From Blastocatellia bacterium (lineage in GTDB: Bacteria > Acidobacteriota > Blastocatellia > Pyrinomonadales > Pyrinomonadaceae): a stretch of DNA of 64,000 nt. Position 1 is the stretch's first letter, and each line of letters starts with the position of its first letter. The DNA lies in the NCBI GenBank assembly GCA_013697915.1, contig JACCVY010000107.1:1-64000 (forward strand), read 5' to 3'. This document shows positions 49,862 to 58,340 of this stretch, piece after piece. Under the pieces are notes generated by a model. That model was not told where the DNA came from and made no database searches. It saw only the letters and a list, made by a program, of their open reading frames with translations. Position numbers and translations under genes: made by a program.

Positions 49862-51310
49862 ATGAAAACGTCTCTGACTGAGAGCGCGATCCGAGATCTC
49901 TCGGCCAAACTGCAGCAAGCGACCAGCGATTTCGTCGTTAAATATCCCGGCGAGACGGGCAAGCGCCAGCCGGTGCACACCGTCTATGGCGGCGCGCATC
50001 TTTTCAAATCTGATTCAGCTTCGCGCCTGGGTGCGCTGGCACGTCGCTCGCTCGATCAGTTTGCTCCTGACTTCATTGCCTTCGCGAAAGCTATTGGCTT
50101 GCCCGGCGCTGAGGAGTTACCCGAATCAGCGGAAGAAGGCAACGGCCTGCGCGCGGATCTTGAAAACAATTCCGAGACGGTGCGACAGAAAAACAAAACG
50201 GCATGGCTGGCCCATACAATTTACAACCGCGTCAACGAGAAACTGCGCCGCGAGCCGGTCGAGGATTTTCGCATCGACTTTGAGGATGGCTACGGCAATC
50301 GTCCGGATGAGGAAGAAGATGGCCACGCTGCCGCGGCTGCAGCAGAAGTCGCCCAGGGCATCCTGAACAGCACACTACCGCCGTTCATCGGCATCCGTAT
50401 TAAGCCGTTGACCGAAGAGTTGCGCGCGCGCAGCATGCGCACGCTCGATATTTTTGTTTCCACCCTGGTGGAGAAATCGGGAGGCAAACTTCCTGACAAC
50501 TTCGTTGTAACGCTGCCAAAGATTACGATCCCGGAACAGGTCAGCGCGCTCGCCGACCTGTTTGAATCACTAGAGCAATCGACTGGTCTTGCTTCCAATT
50601 CACTCAAACTCGAAATGATGATCGAGACAACGCAGTCGATCATTAACAGTAGTGGTGAAATCAATTTGCCGTTGCTGTTGGCAGCCGCGCGCGGTCGTTG
50701 TGTAGCGGCGCATTTTGGAACCTACGACTACACCGCAAGTTGCAGCATCACCGCCGCGCACCAGCACATGATGCATCCGGCCTGTGACTTTGCTAAGAAC
50801 ATCATGCAGGTTTCATTTGCCGGCACCGGCATTTGGCTTTCCGATGGCGCGACGAACATTATGCCAGTTGCGCCTCATCGTTTCAGCGAAGGTGGTACGC
50901 CGTTGACCGCGGAGCAGATTAACGAAAATCGCGAGGTGGTCCATCGCGCCTGGAAGCTGCATTACCGTCACATTCAACATTCGCTCGAAACCGCTTTTTA
51001 TCAGGGCTGGGATTTGCATCCGGCGCAACTACCGACCCGCTATGCCGCAGTCTATTCATTTTTTCTGGATAGCCTCGATGCGGCTTCCGAAAGGTTGAAG
51101 AATTTTGTAGAGAAGGCCGCGAAGGCGACTTTGGTGGGAGACGTTTTCGACGACGCCGCCACCGGCCAGGGTTTGTTGAATTACTTCCTGCGCGCGATTA
51201 ATAGCGGCGCGTTGACGGAAGAAGAAGCCGTCGAACTTTCCGGATTGACTGTCGCCGAATTACGCTCCGGCTCATTCGTAAAGATTCTGAACAATCGGCA
51301 AAGCTTGTAG
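49862..51310 (+). CDS. Aldolase/citrate lyase-like protein (DUF6986 type)
   Basis: This 482-residue protein is of the HpcH/HpaI aldolase superfamily, DUF6986-type: HTVYGGAHLFKSD, FRIDFEDGYGNRPDEEEDGHA (metal-binding acidic loop), GIRIKPLTEE, LKLEMMIETTQSI and CVAAHFGTYDYTASCSI are typical. This superfamily includes malate synthase and HpcH aldolases; members of this group often sit in purine catabolism clusters, so glyoxylate condensation is a reasonable but unproved role. It is on the opposite strand to the purine genes, with the M49 gene following. Confidence 0.82.
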   Translation: MKTSLTESAIRDLSAKLQQATSDFVVKYPGETGKRQPVHTVYGGAHLFKSDSASRLGALARRSLDQFAPDFIAFAKAIGLPGAEELPESAEEGNGLRADLENNSETVRQKNKTAWLAHTIYNRVNEKLRREPVEDFRIDFEDGYGNRPDEEEDGHAAAAAAEVAQGILNSTLPPFIGIRIKPLTEELRARSMRTLDIFVSTLVEKSGGKLPDNFVVTLPKITIPEQVSALADLFESLEQSTGLASNSLKLEMMIETTQSIINSSGEINLPLLLAAARGRCVAAHFGTYDYTASCSITAAHQHMMHPACDFAKNIMQVSFAGTGIWLSDGATNIMPVAPHRFSEGGTPLTAEQINENREVVHRAWKLHYRHIQHSLETAFYQGWDLHPAQLPTRYAAVYSFFLDSLDAASERLKNFVEKAAKATLVGDVFDDAATGQGLLNYFLRAINSGALTEEEAVELSGLTVAELRSGSFVKILNNRQSL

Positions 51311-51335
51311 TTCAGAGTTCAGAATCAAGCGGTTT

Positions 51336-51481
51336 AGAGTACAAGCTTTAGCTTGAGTTGTTACGTGTCAGCAACCTGAAGGTTGGACTCTGAACTTCTT
51401 GAGTTGGTTTCAAGCAGCTCAGAGTACAAGCTTTAGCTTGAGTTGTTACGTGTCAGCAACCTGAAGGTTGTACTCTGAACT
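51336..51481. repeat. Two tandem units of family C repeat
   Basis: A 60-base unit (AGAGTACAAGCTTTAGCTTG ... GGTTGGACTCTGAACT) lies at 51336-51395 and 51420-51481, 84 bases apart, each made of the palindromes AAGCTTTAGCTT and AACCTGAAGGTT. A third decayed unit follows to about 51535. A related copy lies at 56839-56899. Confidence 0.85.
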
Positions 51482-51548
51482 GTTTGAGTTTTACCAACCC
51501 GCACCTGAAGGCTGTCCTCTAAACTGCTTAAATCTTTTGGAGAATGAA

Positions 51549-53225
51549 ATGAAAATCGTCGTTAGTCTGCTGCTTTTATCGACACTTTTGATGACCGGTA
51601 TTTCAGGAATGCAAAGACGCGGTAATGGAAAGCTGACTGGAGATCCGGAGTTGGCAAAGAAGATCGCCCGCTTCGCGCCCACGATTTTGACAGCGGATGT
51701 CTCAAAATTGTCCGCGCGAGATCGCCAGGCACTTGCGAAAATCATCGCCGCGGCAAAGCTTTTGGATCCGCTGTTTCTGCGTCAAGTGTGGAGCGGCAAC
51801 GATGCTTTGCAAGCAAAGCTGGAGGCCGACAAAACTGCGCTTGGCCGCCAACGGCTGCATTATTTCCTGATTAACGATGGACCATGGTCGCGGCTTGACA
51901 ACAATGAACCGTTTATCGAAGGCGTGCCCCACGAGAAACCGCCACACGCAAATTTTTACCCTGATGACATCACCAAGGACGAATTCAATTCCTGGCTCGC
52001 GGGTTTGCCGGGTTCCGAGAAGGAAAAAGCGACCGGTTACTTTTATACCATTCGCCGCGACGCGTCAGGCAAGTTAACGAGCGTGCCTTACGGTCAGGAG
52101 TATCGCGAGTTTCTCGAACCCGCAGCCAAACTCTTGCACGAGGCCGCGGGATTGACTACCAACCGCACGCTGAAAGATTTTCTGAGCAAGCGCGCTGAGG
52201 CGTTTACTTCAAATGACTACTACGCCAGCGATGTCGCCTGGATGGATCTCGATGCGCCTATCGATGTGACCATCGGTCCATACGAAACATACGAAGACGA
52301 ACTCTTCGGTTACAAGGCGGCGTTCGAGGCGTACGTAACGCTTACCGATGCAGTCGAATCTGAAAAGCTGAAGAAATTCAGCCAGCACCTTCAGGGGCTG
52401 GAAAACAATCTGCCGCTCGATGCGCAGTATCGGAATCCGAAACTCGGTGCGTCGTCGCCGATGCGCGTCGTAAATGAGGTGTTCGCCTCCGGCGAGGGAA
52501 ACAACGGCGTGCAGACCGCGGCTTTCAATCTTCCCAATGACGAGCGCGTAGTTAAGGAAAAAGGCTCCGCGCGAATCATGTTGAAGAACGTGCAGGACGC
52601 GAAATTCAACAAGGTGTTGATTCCGATTACGCGTGAAGTACTGACCGTTGCCCAGCAGCGCGATATCGCCTTCGATTCGTTCTTCACCCACATACTGATG
52701 CACGAGCTGATGCACGGACTTGGACCACACAACATCACGGTTGGCGGACAGGCCACGACGGTCCGTTTGCAACTCAAGGATAAATACTCCGCGATTGAGG
52801 AAGCGAAAGCAGACGTGACCGGCTTGTGGGCGCTGCAATATTTAATCGACAAGGGCGTCATTGACAAACAAATGCAGCGCACGCTGTACACCACTTATCT
52901 GGCGAGCATGTTTCGTTCAGTCCGTTTTGGACTAACTGAATCGCACGCGCGCGGGGTGGCGATGCAGTTCAACTACTTCACAGACGAAGGTGCAATCAAG
53001 TTTGACGAACGCACCAACAAGTTCAGCGTCGATAACGCAAAGATAAAAGACGCGGTGCGCAAGCTGACTCATGATCTGTTGACGATTGAAGCGGAAGGGT
53101 CCTACGAGAAGGCGAAGGCGATACTCGATAAGTATTCGTTGATTCGCCCGCCGATGAAGGGCGCGCTTGACCGGTTGGTGAACGTGCCCGTCGATATCGA
53201 GCCGATCTTCCCGCTCGCGAAGTAA
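51549..53225 (+). CDS. M49 (dipeptidyl peptidase III)-like metallopeptidase, exported
   Basis: The 559-residue product has a signal peptide (VVSLLLLSTLLMTGISG) and resembles DPP III: the active site HELMHGLGPH near residue 384 and the downstream EEAKADVTGLW give three zinc ligands. Classic M49 enzymes have a HExxGH spacing one residue longer (HELLGH), whereas this reads HELMH, so it is a variant subgroup. DPP III-like enzymes release N-terminal dipeptides. ATG 51549 has GGAG at 51539-51542; the longer frame from 51468 runs through repeat DNA. Confidence 0.8.
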   Translation: MKIVVSLLLLSTLLMTGISGMQRRGNGKLTGDPELAKKIARFAPTILTADVSKLSARDRQALAKIIAAAKLLDPLFLRQVWSGNDALQAKLEADKTALGRQRLHYFLINDGPWSRLDNNEPFIEGVPHEKPPHANFYPDDITKDEFNSWLAGLPGSEKEKATGYFYTIRRDASGKLTSVPYGQEYREFLEPAAKLLHEAAGLTTNRTLKDFLSKRAEAFTSNDYYASDVAWMDLDAPIDVTIGPYETYEDELFGYKAAFEAYVTLTDAVESEKLKKFSQHLQGLENNLPLDAQYRNPKLGASSPMRVVNEVFASGEGNNGVQTAAFNLPNDERVVKEKGSARIMLKNVQDAKFNKVLIPITREVLTVAQQRDIAFDSFFTHILMHELMHGLGPHNITVGGQATTVRLQLKDKYSAIEEAKADVTGLWALQYLIDKGVIDKQMQRTLYTTYLASMFRSVRFGLTESHARGVAMQFNYFTDEGAIKFDERTNKFSVDNAKIKDAVRKLTHDLLTIEAEGSYEKAKAILDKYSLIRPPMKGALDRLVNVPVDIEPIFPLAK

Positions 53226-53258
53226 TCAACGAAGTAATCACTTCGGTCTCGCTTGGCC

Positions 53259-53495
53259 ATGAAGACTAACTACATCCGGACCACTCTCAAGGAGGCTCAA
53301 GCCAACTTTGAAAAGCTTTGCAATGCAGTGGTCGCTAATCGAGACGTGGTGATCATCAAACGACCCACAGGTCCGGACGCCGCTCTTGTTGCCGCGGACG
53401 AACTGTCAGGCTTGATCGAAACTTTGTATCTGCTCAGATCACCGAGAAATGCTGAGCGTCTAGTTGGCGCGCTTAGAAGTGCAAAGCGCCGATGA
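53259..53495 (+). CDS. YefM/Phd-like antitoxin, apparently orphan
   Basis: This 78-residue protein starts MKTNYIRTTLKEAQANFEKLCNAVVANRDVVIIKRPTGPDAALVAADEL, typical of Phd/YefM antitoxins that bind DNA through the N-terminus and neutralise a YoeB/RelE toxin with the C-terminus. A toxin normally follows with a small overlap; here the next frame (ATG at 53492) has no YoeB-like sequence and puuD ends convergently 12 bases on, so the toxin is lost. The -35/-10 elements are not clear. Confidence 0.8.
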   Translation: MKTNYIRTTLKEAQANFEKLCNAVVANRDVVIIKRPTGPDAALVAADELSGLIETLYLLRSPRNAERLVGALRSAKRR

Positions 53496-53506
53496 TGCTG
53501 GAATGC

Positions 53507-54331
53507 TTACGCTCTTCTAATAAACCTCGCCGCGATCCAGCCCGCAGGAACGAGCACAGCGAGATGAAGCCAGTCATATCCGCCGGTGGTGCTTCCACCG
53601 AAGTGGGAGCCACTGAGCATTAAAAAAACAAGGGGCACCGCCATGAACGTGTTTTGTTTTGAGCGAAACTTTGCCTGGGCGGCGAGTGCCTCGTCGGGCT
53701 TCCTGCCTTCCTTGATGGCCACAATCATTTTCTTTTGCGCGGGCAGGATACGCATCCAGACGTTGCCCGCCATGATCGTGCCAAACAGTGCCCCGATGTG
53801 TATGTAAGTCGCCCGGCCGCTTATTCCTCGTGTAAGAGCATAGGTGGTCGCGACAATCAATACATAAGCTACCGCTGCGAAGACCTTTTCGTTCTTGCCC
53901 AGCGGCGACTTCACCATTAGATCATAAACGAACCATCCGACCACGAGCACACCAACGCCGAGAGCAGCCGCCTGTGTGACGGTGATATCCGCGACGTCTC
54001 TATCGATCATGGCTCCGCCGCCGATGTAGTAAACTAGAATCAATAGCATCATTCCGCTGATCCAGGTTGTGCCGGCTTCCCAACGAAACCAATGCAGTGT
54101 GCGTGAAGCCAAATCAGGAATCTTGCGTTTCTCGACCACATAAAACCCGCCGCTATGGACCATCCAAATCTGCGCCGCGTCCCCTGTATTCGCCATGGCT
54201 TTTTCTTCTTCGGTCAGGCGTGCGTCGAGCCAGGTGAAGTAGTAAGTAGTGCCGACCCACATGATGCCCGCAAAGACGTGTATCCAGCGGAAGATTAGGT
54301 TCAGCCACTCGCTGATGGTTGGATTGAGCAT
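53507..54331 (-). CDS. puuD: Urate hydroxylase PuuD-like membrane protein, no cytochrome domain
   Basis: This 274-residue protein has about eight membrane helices, beginning LNLIFRWIHVFAGIMWVGTTYYFTWLD and including HTLHWFRWEAGTTWISGMMLLILVYY and RATYIHIGALFGTIMAGNVWMRILPAQKKM, all PuuD signatures with conserved His. PuuD converts urate to 5-hydroxyisourate at the membrane. The usual C-terminal cytochrome c domain is missing: the frame ends right after the last helix, so an external electron acceptor would be needed. The start is ATG 54331, directly next to a CACAGACTTTAG palindrome. Confidence 0.85.
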   Translation of the reverse strand: MLNPTISEWLNLIFRWIHVFAGIMWVGTTYYFTWLDARLTEEEKAMANTGDAAQIWMVHSGGFYVVEKRKIPDLASRTLHWFRWEAGTTWISGMMLLILVYYIGGGAMIDRDVADITVTQAAALGVGVLVVGWFVYDLMVKSPLGKNEKVFAAVAYVLIVATTYALTRGISGRATYIHIGALFGTIMAGNVWMRILPAQKKMIVAIKEGRKPDEALAAQAKFRSKQNTFMAVPLVFLMLSGSHFGGSTTGGYDWLHLAVLVPAGWIAARFIRRA

Positions 54332-54340
54332 TTTCTGTGG

Positions 54341-54402
54341 CACAGACTTTAGTCTGTGTTGCTTCATATTTATCGTAGGTGCACAGACTAAAGGCTATGC
54401 TA
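54341..54402. repeat. Palindromic repeat between puuD and uraH
   Basis: CACAGACTTTAGTCTGTG (54341-54358) is a perfect palindrome, and GCACAGACTAAAGGCTATGC (54381-54400) is an inverted partner. It begins ten bases before the puuD start codon and ends two bases before the uraH stop. Confidence 0.75.
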
Positions 54403-54403
54403 C

Positions 54404-54748
54404 TTAACTGCCGCGATAGGTTGAATAACCGTACGGACTGATCAAAAGCGGAATGTGATAGTGCTGCGCGGTATCTTCAACGCGGAAGACAACCGCGACC
54501 TGCGGATAAAAGCATTCGACATTTAGACTGGAGAAATAAGCTTCGGTGTCGAAAACAAGCCGGTAAGTTCCGCGCTCGATAGGTTCACCCACCAGAAAGA
54601 AAGGTTTCACGCGACCATCCGTGTCGGTCGAGGCGTGACTCAGCTCGGTCCAACTTTCGTCAGTGTTTTGAATTGCCAGCGAGACAGCAACGCCACTGGC
54701 CGGCGCGCCACGCGCGATGTCGAGAATGTGCGTTGAGATGGTGCTCAT
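54404..54748 (-). CDS. uraH: 5-hydroxyisourate hydrolase (transthyretin-like)
   Basis: The 114-residue protein begins with STHILDIARGAPASGVAVSLA and ends YHIPLLISPYGYSTYRGS, the diagnostic HIUase C-terminal YRGS and N-terminal THILD segments. It hydrolyses 5-hydroxyisourate to OHCU, which UraD, encoded upstream in the same direction, then decarboxylates. The stop codon abuts the palindromic repeat at 54341-54402. Confidence 0.95.
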   Translation of the reverse strand: MSTISTHILDIARGAPASGVAVSLAIQNTDESWTELSHASTDTDGRVKPFFLVGEPIERGTYRLVFDTEAYFSSLNVECFYPQVAVVFRVEDTAQHYHIPLLISPYGYSTYRGS

Positions 54749-54756
54749 TGGATCGG

Positions 54757-54844
54757 GTCAGTGGTTAGTTGTCAGTTGTCAGTTGCCAATTCCGGCGCCG
54801 GCAGTTTAGCAGACAACTGACTACGGACCACTGACAACTGACTA
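54757..54844. repeat. Inverted GTCAGTTGTCAG repeat reaching the uraD stop
   Basis: GTCAGTGGTTAGTTGTCAGT (from 54757) and the inverse ...ACCACTGACAACTGACTA (to 54844) are imperfect inverse arms. The uraD stop codon TAG (54842-54844) is part of the right arm. Confidence 0.75.
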
Positions 54845-55345
54845 CCATCCTAACAACTTCTTCAACCTTAGTTCTGTAATCTTTGCTTGTTCGGCCGCGG
54901 CGATGCGCAACTCCTCATCCGGATCATTTTCTAAGCGACTGCGAAGAATTCCCAGCATCTCGTCAGAACTCTTGCCGCTGGCGCAAACAATGAAGATGTA
55001 ACCAAACTTGTCTTCATATTTCTGATTAAGCTCGGCGAGCGTAGCCGAGGTGCCGTTGGCGGCCGCACCGATGCCGGCTTGTTCCGCGTCAGACCATTGC
55101 TTGGATTGTTCCGAAGTAACGGCTGCCGCTTTTTTCTCGCCGATTTTTGGGTGACTGCGAAAAGCTTCCAGCCAATCGCCGGGCTTCAGCGACCACCAAA
55201 TGCGATCTGCTTTCGCGATCAAGTCGTCAACGTCTTCAAATGGCCGGCAGGAATTCAATCGCTCAGCCCATCGTCTTGAGCCGCAGCACTTCAAGAGTTC
55301 ATTTTCGGCTTCGGCAGCAGGAAGCGAGTTCAGGCGTTGGACCAT
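54842..55345 (-). CDS. uraD: 2-oxo-4-hydroxy-4-carboxy-5-ureidoimidazoline decarboxylase
   Basis: The protein (167 residues) has the OHCU decarboxylase family signatures LLKCCGSRRWAERLNSCRPF, DWLEAFRSHPKIGEK (catalytic His), TSEQSKQWSDAEQAGI and FIVCASGKSSDEMLGILRSRL. It makes S-allantoin from OHCU. ATG 55345 has AAGGA upstream; GTG 55360 would be a poorer start. The stop sits in a repeat arm. Confidence 0.94.
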   Translation of the reverse strand: MVQRLNSLPAAEAENELLKCCGSRRWAERLNSCRPFEDVDDLIAKADRIWWSLKPGDWLEAFRSHPKIGEKKAAAVTSEQSKQWSDAEQAGIGAAANGTSATLAELNQKYEDKFGYIFIVCASGKSSDEMLGILRSRLENDPDEELRIAAAEQAKITELRLKKLLGW

Positions 55346-55494
55346 CGATTCCTTTCGCACTCTTTGAAGCTCGTTTTCGTTCCCCGCTTATGTTCTGTTT
55401 GCTCAAACATTGTTCGCGCTTCGCACTCATTGCGGGCGGGACGCCCGCGGTCCCAGTCAATCACTTGATGCCTGATTCTCAAATCGGTGGTTAA

Positions 55495-56496
55495 TTAAGC
55501 GAGCTTGCCATACACACGCAAACGGCTGACACCACCGTCGGGAAAAATATTGAAGCGCAAATGCGAAACCTGACCAGCATCAAGAATTTCGTTTTCAAAA
55601 AAGTGTCGGGTATGCGCCTGTAACTTTGTGCGCGAAAGAATACTTTTCCACACGATCGACAAATCAGTCAGTTTCTCTTCCGGTAAATCACGGGCGTTCG
55701 TTGCTTCCAGGGAACAGCTCTCGGGAAAATTTCCTTTGAACCAAGCCGTGTCAACTTCGAGACGCCGCACCTGTCCCACCGCGCCGAGTTTTATAATCAC
55801 CCAATCATGACCGGGGCCGCGCCGACGTTTGGTTTCCCAGCCGTCGCTCATGTTTGCGGCTCGGCCCGGCATGATCAGGTTGTGACGATGCCCAAAAAAC
55901 ATGTCGCTGCAGGAAATTACGCGACCGCCATTTCCCACCGCCGCGAGATCGACGTCGCCGCCGATTCGCTGCAGACGCTCCCAGTCAGGAAGGACTTCGC
56001 CGTAAACTCGCAAGCGCGCGACCCCGCCATCAGGATAAATTTTGAGACGCAGATGCGTCACGCGCTGGCTTCCTTCAACCGCAAAAGAATTTTGGGTATC
56101 GCCGGCCAACGGCATCTGCGGCAGCAGAGGCATCCAGTTGATCTCATCGCTTTGCAGATCTTCAGCCGTTGGCTGGCCTGGCAGCGCGCAGGCTTCGAGT
56201 AAAAAGTGTTCGGGGTAGTTGCCGCGGAAAAAACTGGTATCAACTACGACGCCGCGAATAATTCCCGGCAGGCCGAGGCGAATAAGGCACCAATCAAAAC
56301 CGGGCGTGCGGCGCCGGCGCGTCTCCCAACCGTCCATCCACTTGCCCAGGTCGGTATACTTGCCTTCGATAAAAATCGGCGCGCTGGGTTTCAGTAAATT
56401 CTCTTTCGGCGCAAAGAATTCATCGTTGGCGACGAGCACAGCGCCGCCTACTTTCTCGGACGCCAGATCCACCAGTTCAGTGAAGTCCATTCCCAT
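55495..56496 (-). CDS. alc: Allantoicase
   Basis: The 333-residue protein has two jelly-roll repeats of the allantoicase family: KWMDGWETRRRRTPGFDWCLIRLG and SDGWETKRRRGPGHDWVIIKLG, each followed by VDTSFFRGNYPE / VDTAWFKGNFPES. It hydrolyses allantoate to ureidoglycolate and urea. It is packed two bases from the cupin gene upstream. ATG 56490 (MDFTEL) is an alternative start. Confidence 0.95.
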   Translation of the reverse strand: MGMDFTELVDLASEKVGGAVLVANDEFFAPKENLLKPSAPIFIEGKYTDLGKWMDGWETRRRRTPGFDWCLIRLGLPGIIRGVVVDTSFFRGNYPEHFLLEACALPGQPTAEDLQSDEINWMPLLPQMPLAGDTQNSFAVEGSQRVTHLRLKIYPDGGVARLRVYGEVLPDWERLQRIGGDVDLAAVGNGGRVISCSDMFFGHRHNLIMPGRAANMSDGWETKRRRGPGHDWVIIKLGAVGQVRRLEVDTAWFKGNFPESCSLEATNARDLPEEKLTDLSIVWKSILSRTKLQAHTRHFFENEILDAGQVSHLRFNIFPDGGVSRLRVYGKLA

Positions 56497-56499
56497 TTC

Positions 56500-56817
56500 C
56501 TAACCCTCGGGATAAAAAACAAAAATCGTGCAGCCTGTTTTTGACTGCGGCACGTGTGCAGAGCCTTTTGGATTGTGAATAAAACTTCCGGCCGGGTAGT
56601 CGCGCACGCCATCGTTGAAGACGCCCGACAGGACATAAACCTCTTCCGGTCCAGGCTCGTGAACATCCAGGCCTTCCCAACACGCGCCTGGATCAAGCTC
56701 GACAACTTGAGCGGTTGGTCCATCGCTTGAGCGCCACAACGTTCGCACGCGCACTGTGCCGCCAAACTTTTCTTTTACCGGCGCGTCTTCAGTGCTGGCC
56801 CATTCGATTTCTGACAT
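56500..56817 (-). CDS. Small cupin-domain protein
   Basis: This 105-residue protein is a single cupin: ACWEGLDVHEPGPEEVYVLSGVFNDG with the metal-binding H-x-GxEE pattern, then HNPKGSAHVPQSKTGC. It resembles ChrR-like or AraC-type cupins. In a purine operon it might act on an ureido compound (single-cupin relatives include ureidoglycolate-related enzymes), but this is only context. ATG 56817 has GGGAG about nine bases upstream. A family C repeat lies between it and allB. Confidence 0.78.
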   Translation of the reverse strand: MSEIEWASTEDAPVKEKFGGTVRVRTLWRSSDGPTAQVVELDPGACWEGLDVHEPGPEEVYVLSGVFNDGVRDYPAGSFIHNPKGSAHVPQSKTGCTIFVFYPEG

Positions 56818-56838
56818 AAGTAGGACTCCCGCAGTTTT

Positions 56839-56899
56839 GAGTTCAAGCTTTAGCTTGTTGCGCCTCGAAAGCGGCAACCTAAAGGTTGGACTCTGAACT
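56839..56899. repeat. Family C repeat supplying the allB stop codon
   Basis: GTTCAAGCTTTAGCTTGTTG ... AACCTAAAGGTTGGACTCTG matches the units at 51336-51481. The last seven codons of allB (SSSESNL) and its TAG stop fall within it. Confidence 0.8.
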
Positions 56900-58336
56900 G
56901 CTTGTGCTTGCGGTTCGAGTCAACAACAGGCCGCGCGGTTCGCCCACGAATTCACCGTCATCATATATCTTCCGGCCCCGAAGAAAAGTTTTCGCGACGA
57001 CACCGGAAAGCGTTTTGCCTTCATAGGGCGTCAATTTATGACGATGATGCAGCTGTTGTCCGGCAACCGTGAATTGCCTCTGCGGATCCCAAATTACCAA
57101 ATCGGCATCGAAGCCGGCGGCGATCTTGCCCTTACGATTTTGCAGACCAACGAGTTGCGCGGGAGCGGCACACAGCCAACGGCTCAAATCTTCGAGGGAA
57201 TGACCACGGCGCTGAGCTTCGGTCCAGACAAGTGGCAAGCGCAACTGCAAAGACGATATGCCACCCCAGGCGGCAAGGAAGTCGCCGCTCTCGCGCAGCT
57301 TCATTTCCGGCGGGCATGGCGAATGATCGGACACGATCATGTCGAGCGTTCCATCCCCGAGCGCGGCCCATAGCTGTTCGCAATTTTCCTGCTCGCGGAT
57401 TGGCGGACAGCACTTGAACTCTGTGGCGCCATCCGGAATATCTTCCGCCGCCAGCGTTAAATAATGCGGACAAGTTTCAGCAGTGATTCTTAATCCCGCA
57501 GTTTTCGCCGCACGTAATTCGCCGAGCGCATCCGCTGACGAGTGGTGAACGATGTGCACGCGCGTGCCAAATTCGCGCGCCAACTTGATCATTAACTCTA
57601 CCGCTTCGTTCTCAGCGGCGCGCGGCCGCGAGGCGAGAAACGTTTCGTACTCAGTAGCACAGACATTTCTGTGTGGAGATATAGGTAAGACACGGTTATC
57701 GTGCGCGGTCGCCGCATTTTCAACTGCGGAGTGATAGGCAGGAATTCCTGTCCTACTGATTGGTCCGGGAACTTCGGCGTGAACAATCAAGATCGCTCCC
57801 AACCGGGTCAGCTCAGGCAGAGCAATCCGCAAATCTTCTTCAGTAACATTAGGAAATTCATCGACGCCGGAGTGAATCAGAAAACATTTAAAACCAACCA
57901 CGCCCGCGCCAAGCAATGCCGCCAGCTCGCTCGTGTTTCCCGGAACCACGCCGCCCCAAAAACCAACATCAACCGAACATTTACTTTTGGCGGCTGCTAA
58001 TTTTTCAGCAAATCCGGCGCGCGTCGTGGTTGGCGGAATCGAATTCAGCGGCATGTCAACGATGGTAGTAATGCCGCCCGCCGCGGCTGCACGCGTCGCT
58101 GTTTCAAATCCTTCCCAGTCAGTGCGGCCCGGTTCGTTGACGTGGACGTGAGAATCGACCAAGCCCGCCATCAGGATCGACGAGTCAGGTGCGTCAACGA
58201 GATCGCAACCGGGCGGACAGTCTTCGTAGTTCGCAACCGTTGTTATCTTATCTTCCAAAATGTGGATCGAAGCCGCCGTGATTCCTTGCGGCAGCACCAC
58301 TTGCTTTGCACGAATGACAAGATTGGGCGCGGTCAT
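56879..58336 (-). CDS. allB: Allantoinase (dihydroorotase/hydantoinase superfamily)
   Basis: This 485-residue amidohydrolase has HVHVNEPGRTDWEGF (metal HxH), VGFKCFLIHSGVDEFP (carbamylated Lys), ILIVHAE, VHIVHHSSADAL and DMIVSDHSPCP (catalytic Asp), all in place. It opens the allantoin ring to allantoate. Residues 191-229 (GPISRTGIPAYHSAVEN...VCATE) are an unusual loop: the DNA for it is a 109-base palindromic element. The C-terminal SSSESNL and stop come from another repeat. ATG 58336 is chosen because the frame to 58489 has an Arg-rich, unconserved extension. Confidence 0.92.
   Translation of the reverse strand: MTAPNLVIRAKQVVLPQGITAASIHILEDKITTVANYEDCPPGCDLVDAPDSSILMAGLVDSHVHVNEPGRTDWEGFETATRAAAAGGITTIVDMPLNSIPPTTTRAGFAEKLAAAKSKCSVDVGFWGGVVPGNTSELAALLGAGVVGFKCFLIHSGVDEFPNVTEEDLRIALPELTRLGAILIVHAEVPGPISRTGIPAYHSAVENAATAHDNRVLPISPHRNVCATEYETFLASRPRAAENEAVELMIKLAREFGTRVHIVHHSSADALGELRAAKTAGLRITAETCPHYLTLAAEDIPDGATEFKCCPPIREQENCEQLWAALGDGTLDMIVSDHSPCPPEMKLRESGDFLAAWGGISSLQLRLPLVWTEAQRRGHSLEDLSRWLCAAPAQLVGLQNRKGKIAAGFDADLVIWDPQRQFTVAGQQLHHRHKLTPYEGKTLSGVVAKTFLRGRKIYDDGEFVGEPRGLLLTRTASTSSSESNL
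57651..57759. repeat. 109-base MITE-like element inside allB
   Basis: Terminal inverted repeats TCAGTAG (57651-57657) and CTACTGA (57753-57759) enclose two palindromes, CACAGACATTTCTGTG (57658-57673) and CAGGAATTCCTG (57739-57750). The reading frame of allB is kept through it, adding about 37 residues. Confidence 0.85.
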
Positions 58337-58340
58337 TTTT

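Noticed and set aside
51336-51535. Direct repeats that could be taken for a CRISPR array
   Set aside because: Units are only two to three, imperfect, themselves palindromic throughout, and spacers are not uniform. A related unit at 56839 is in another context. No cas genes are present.
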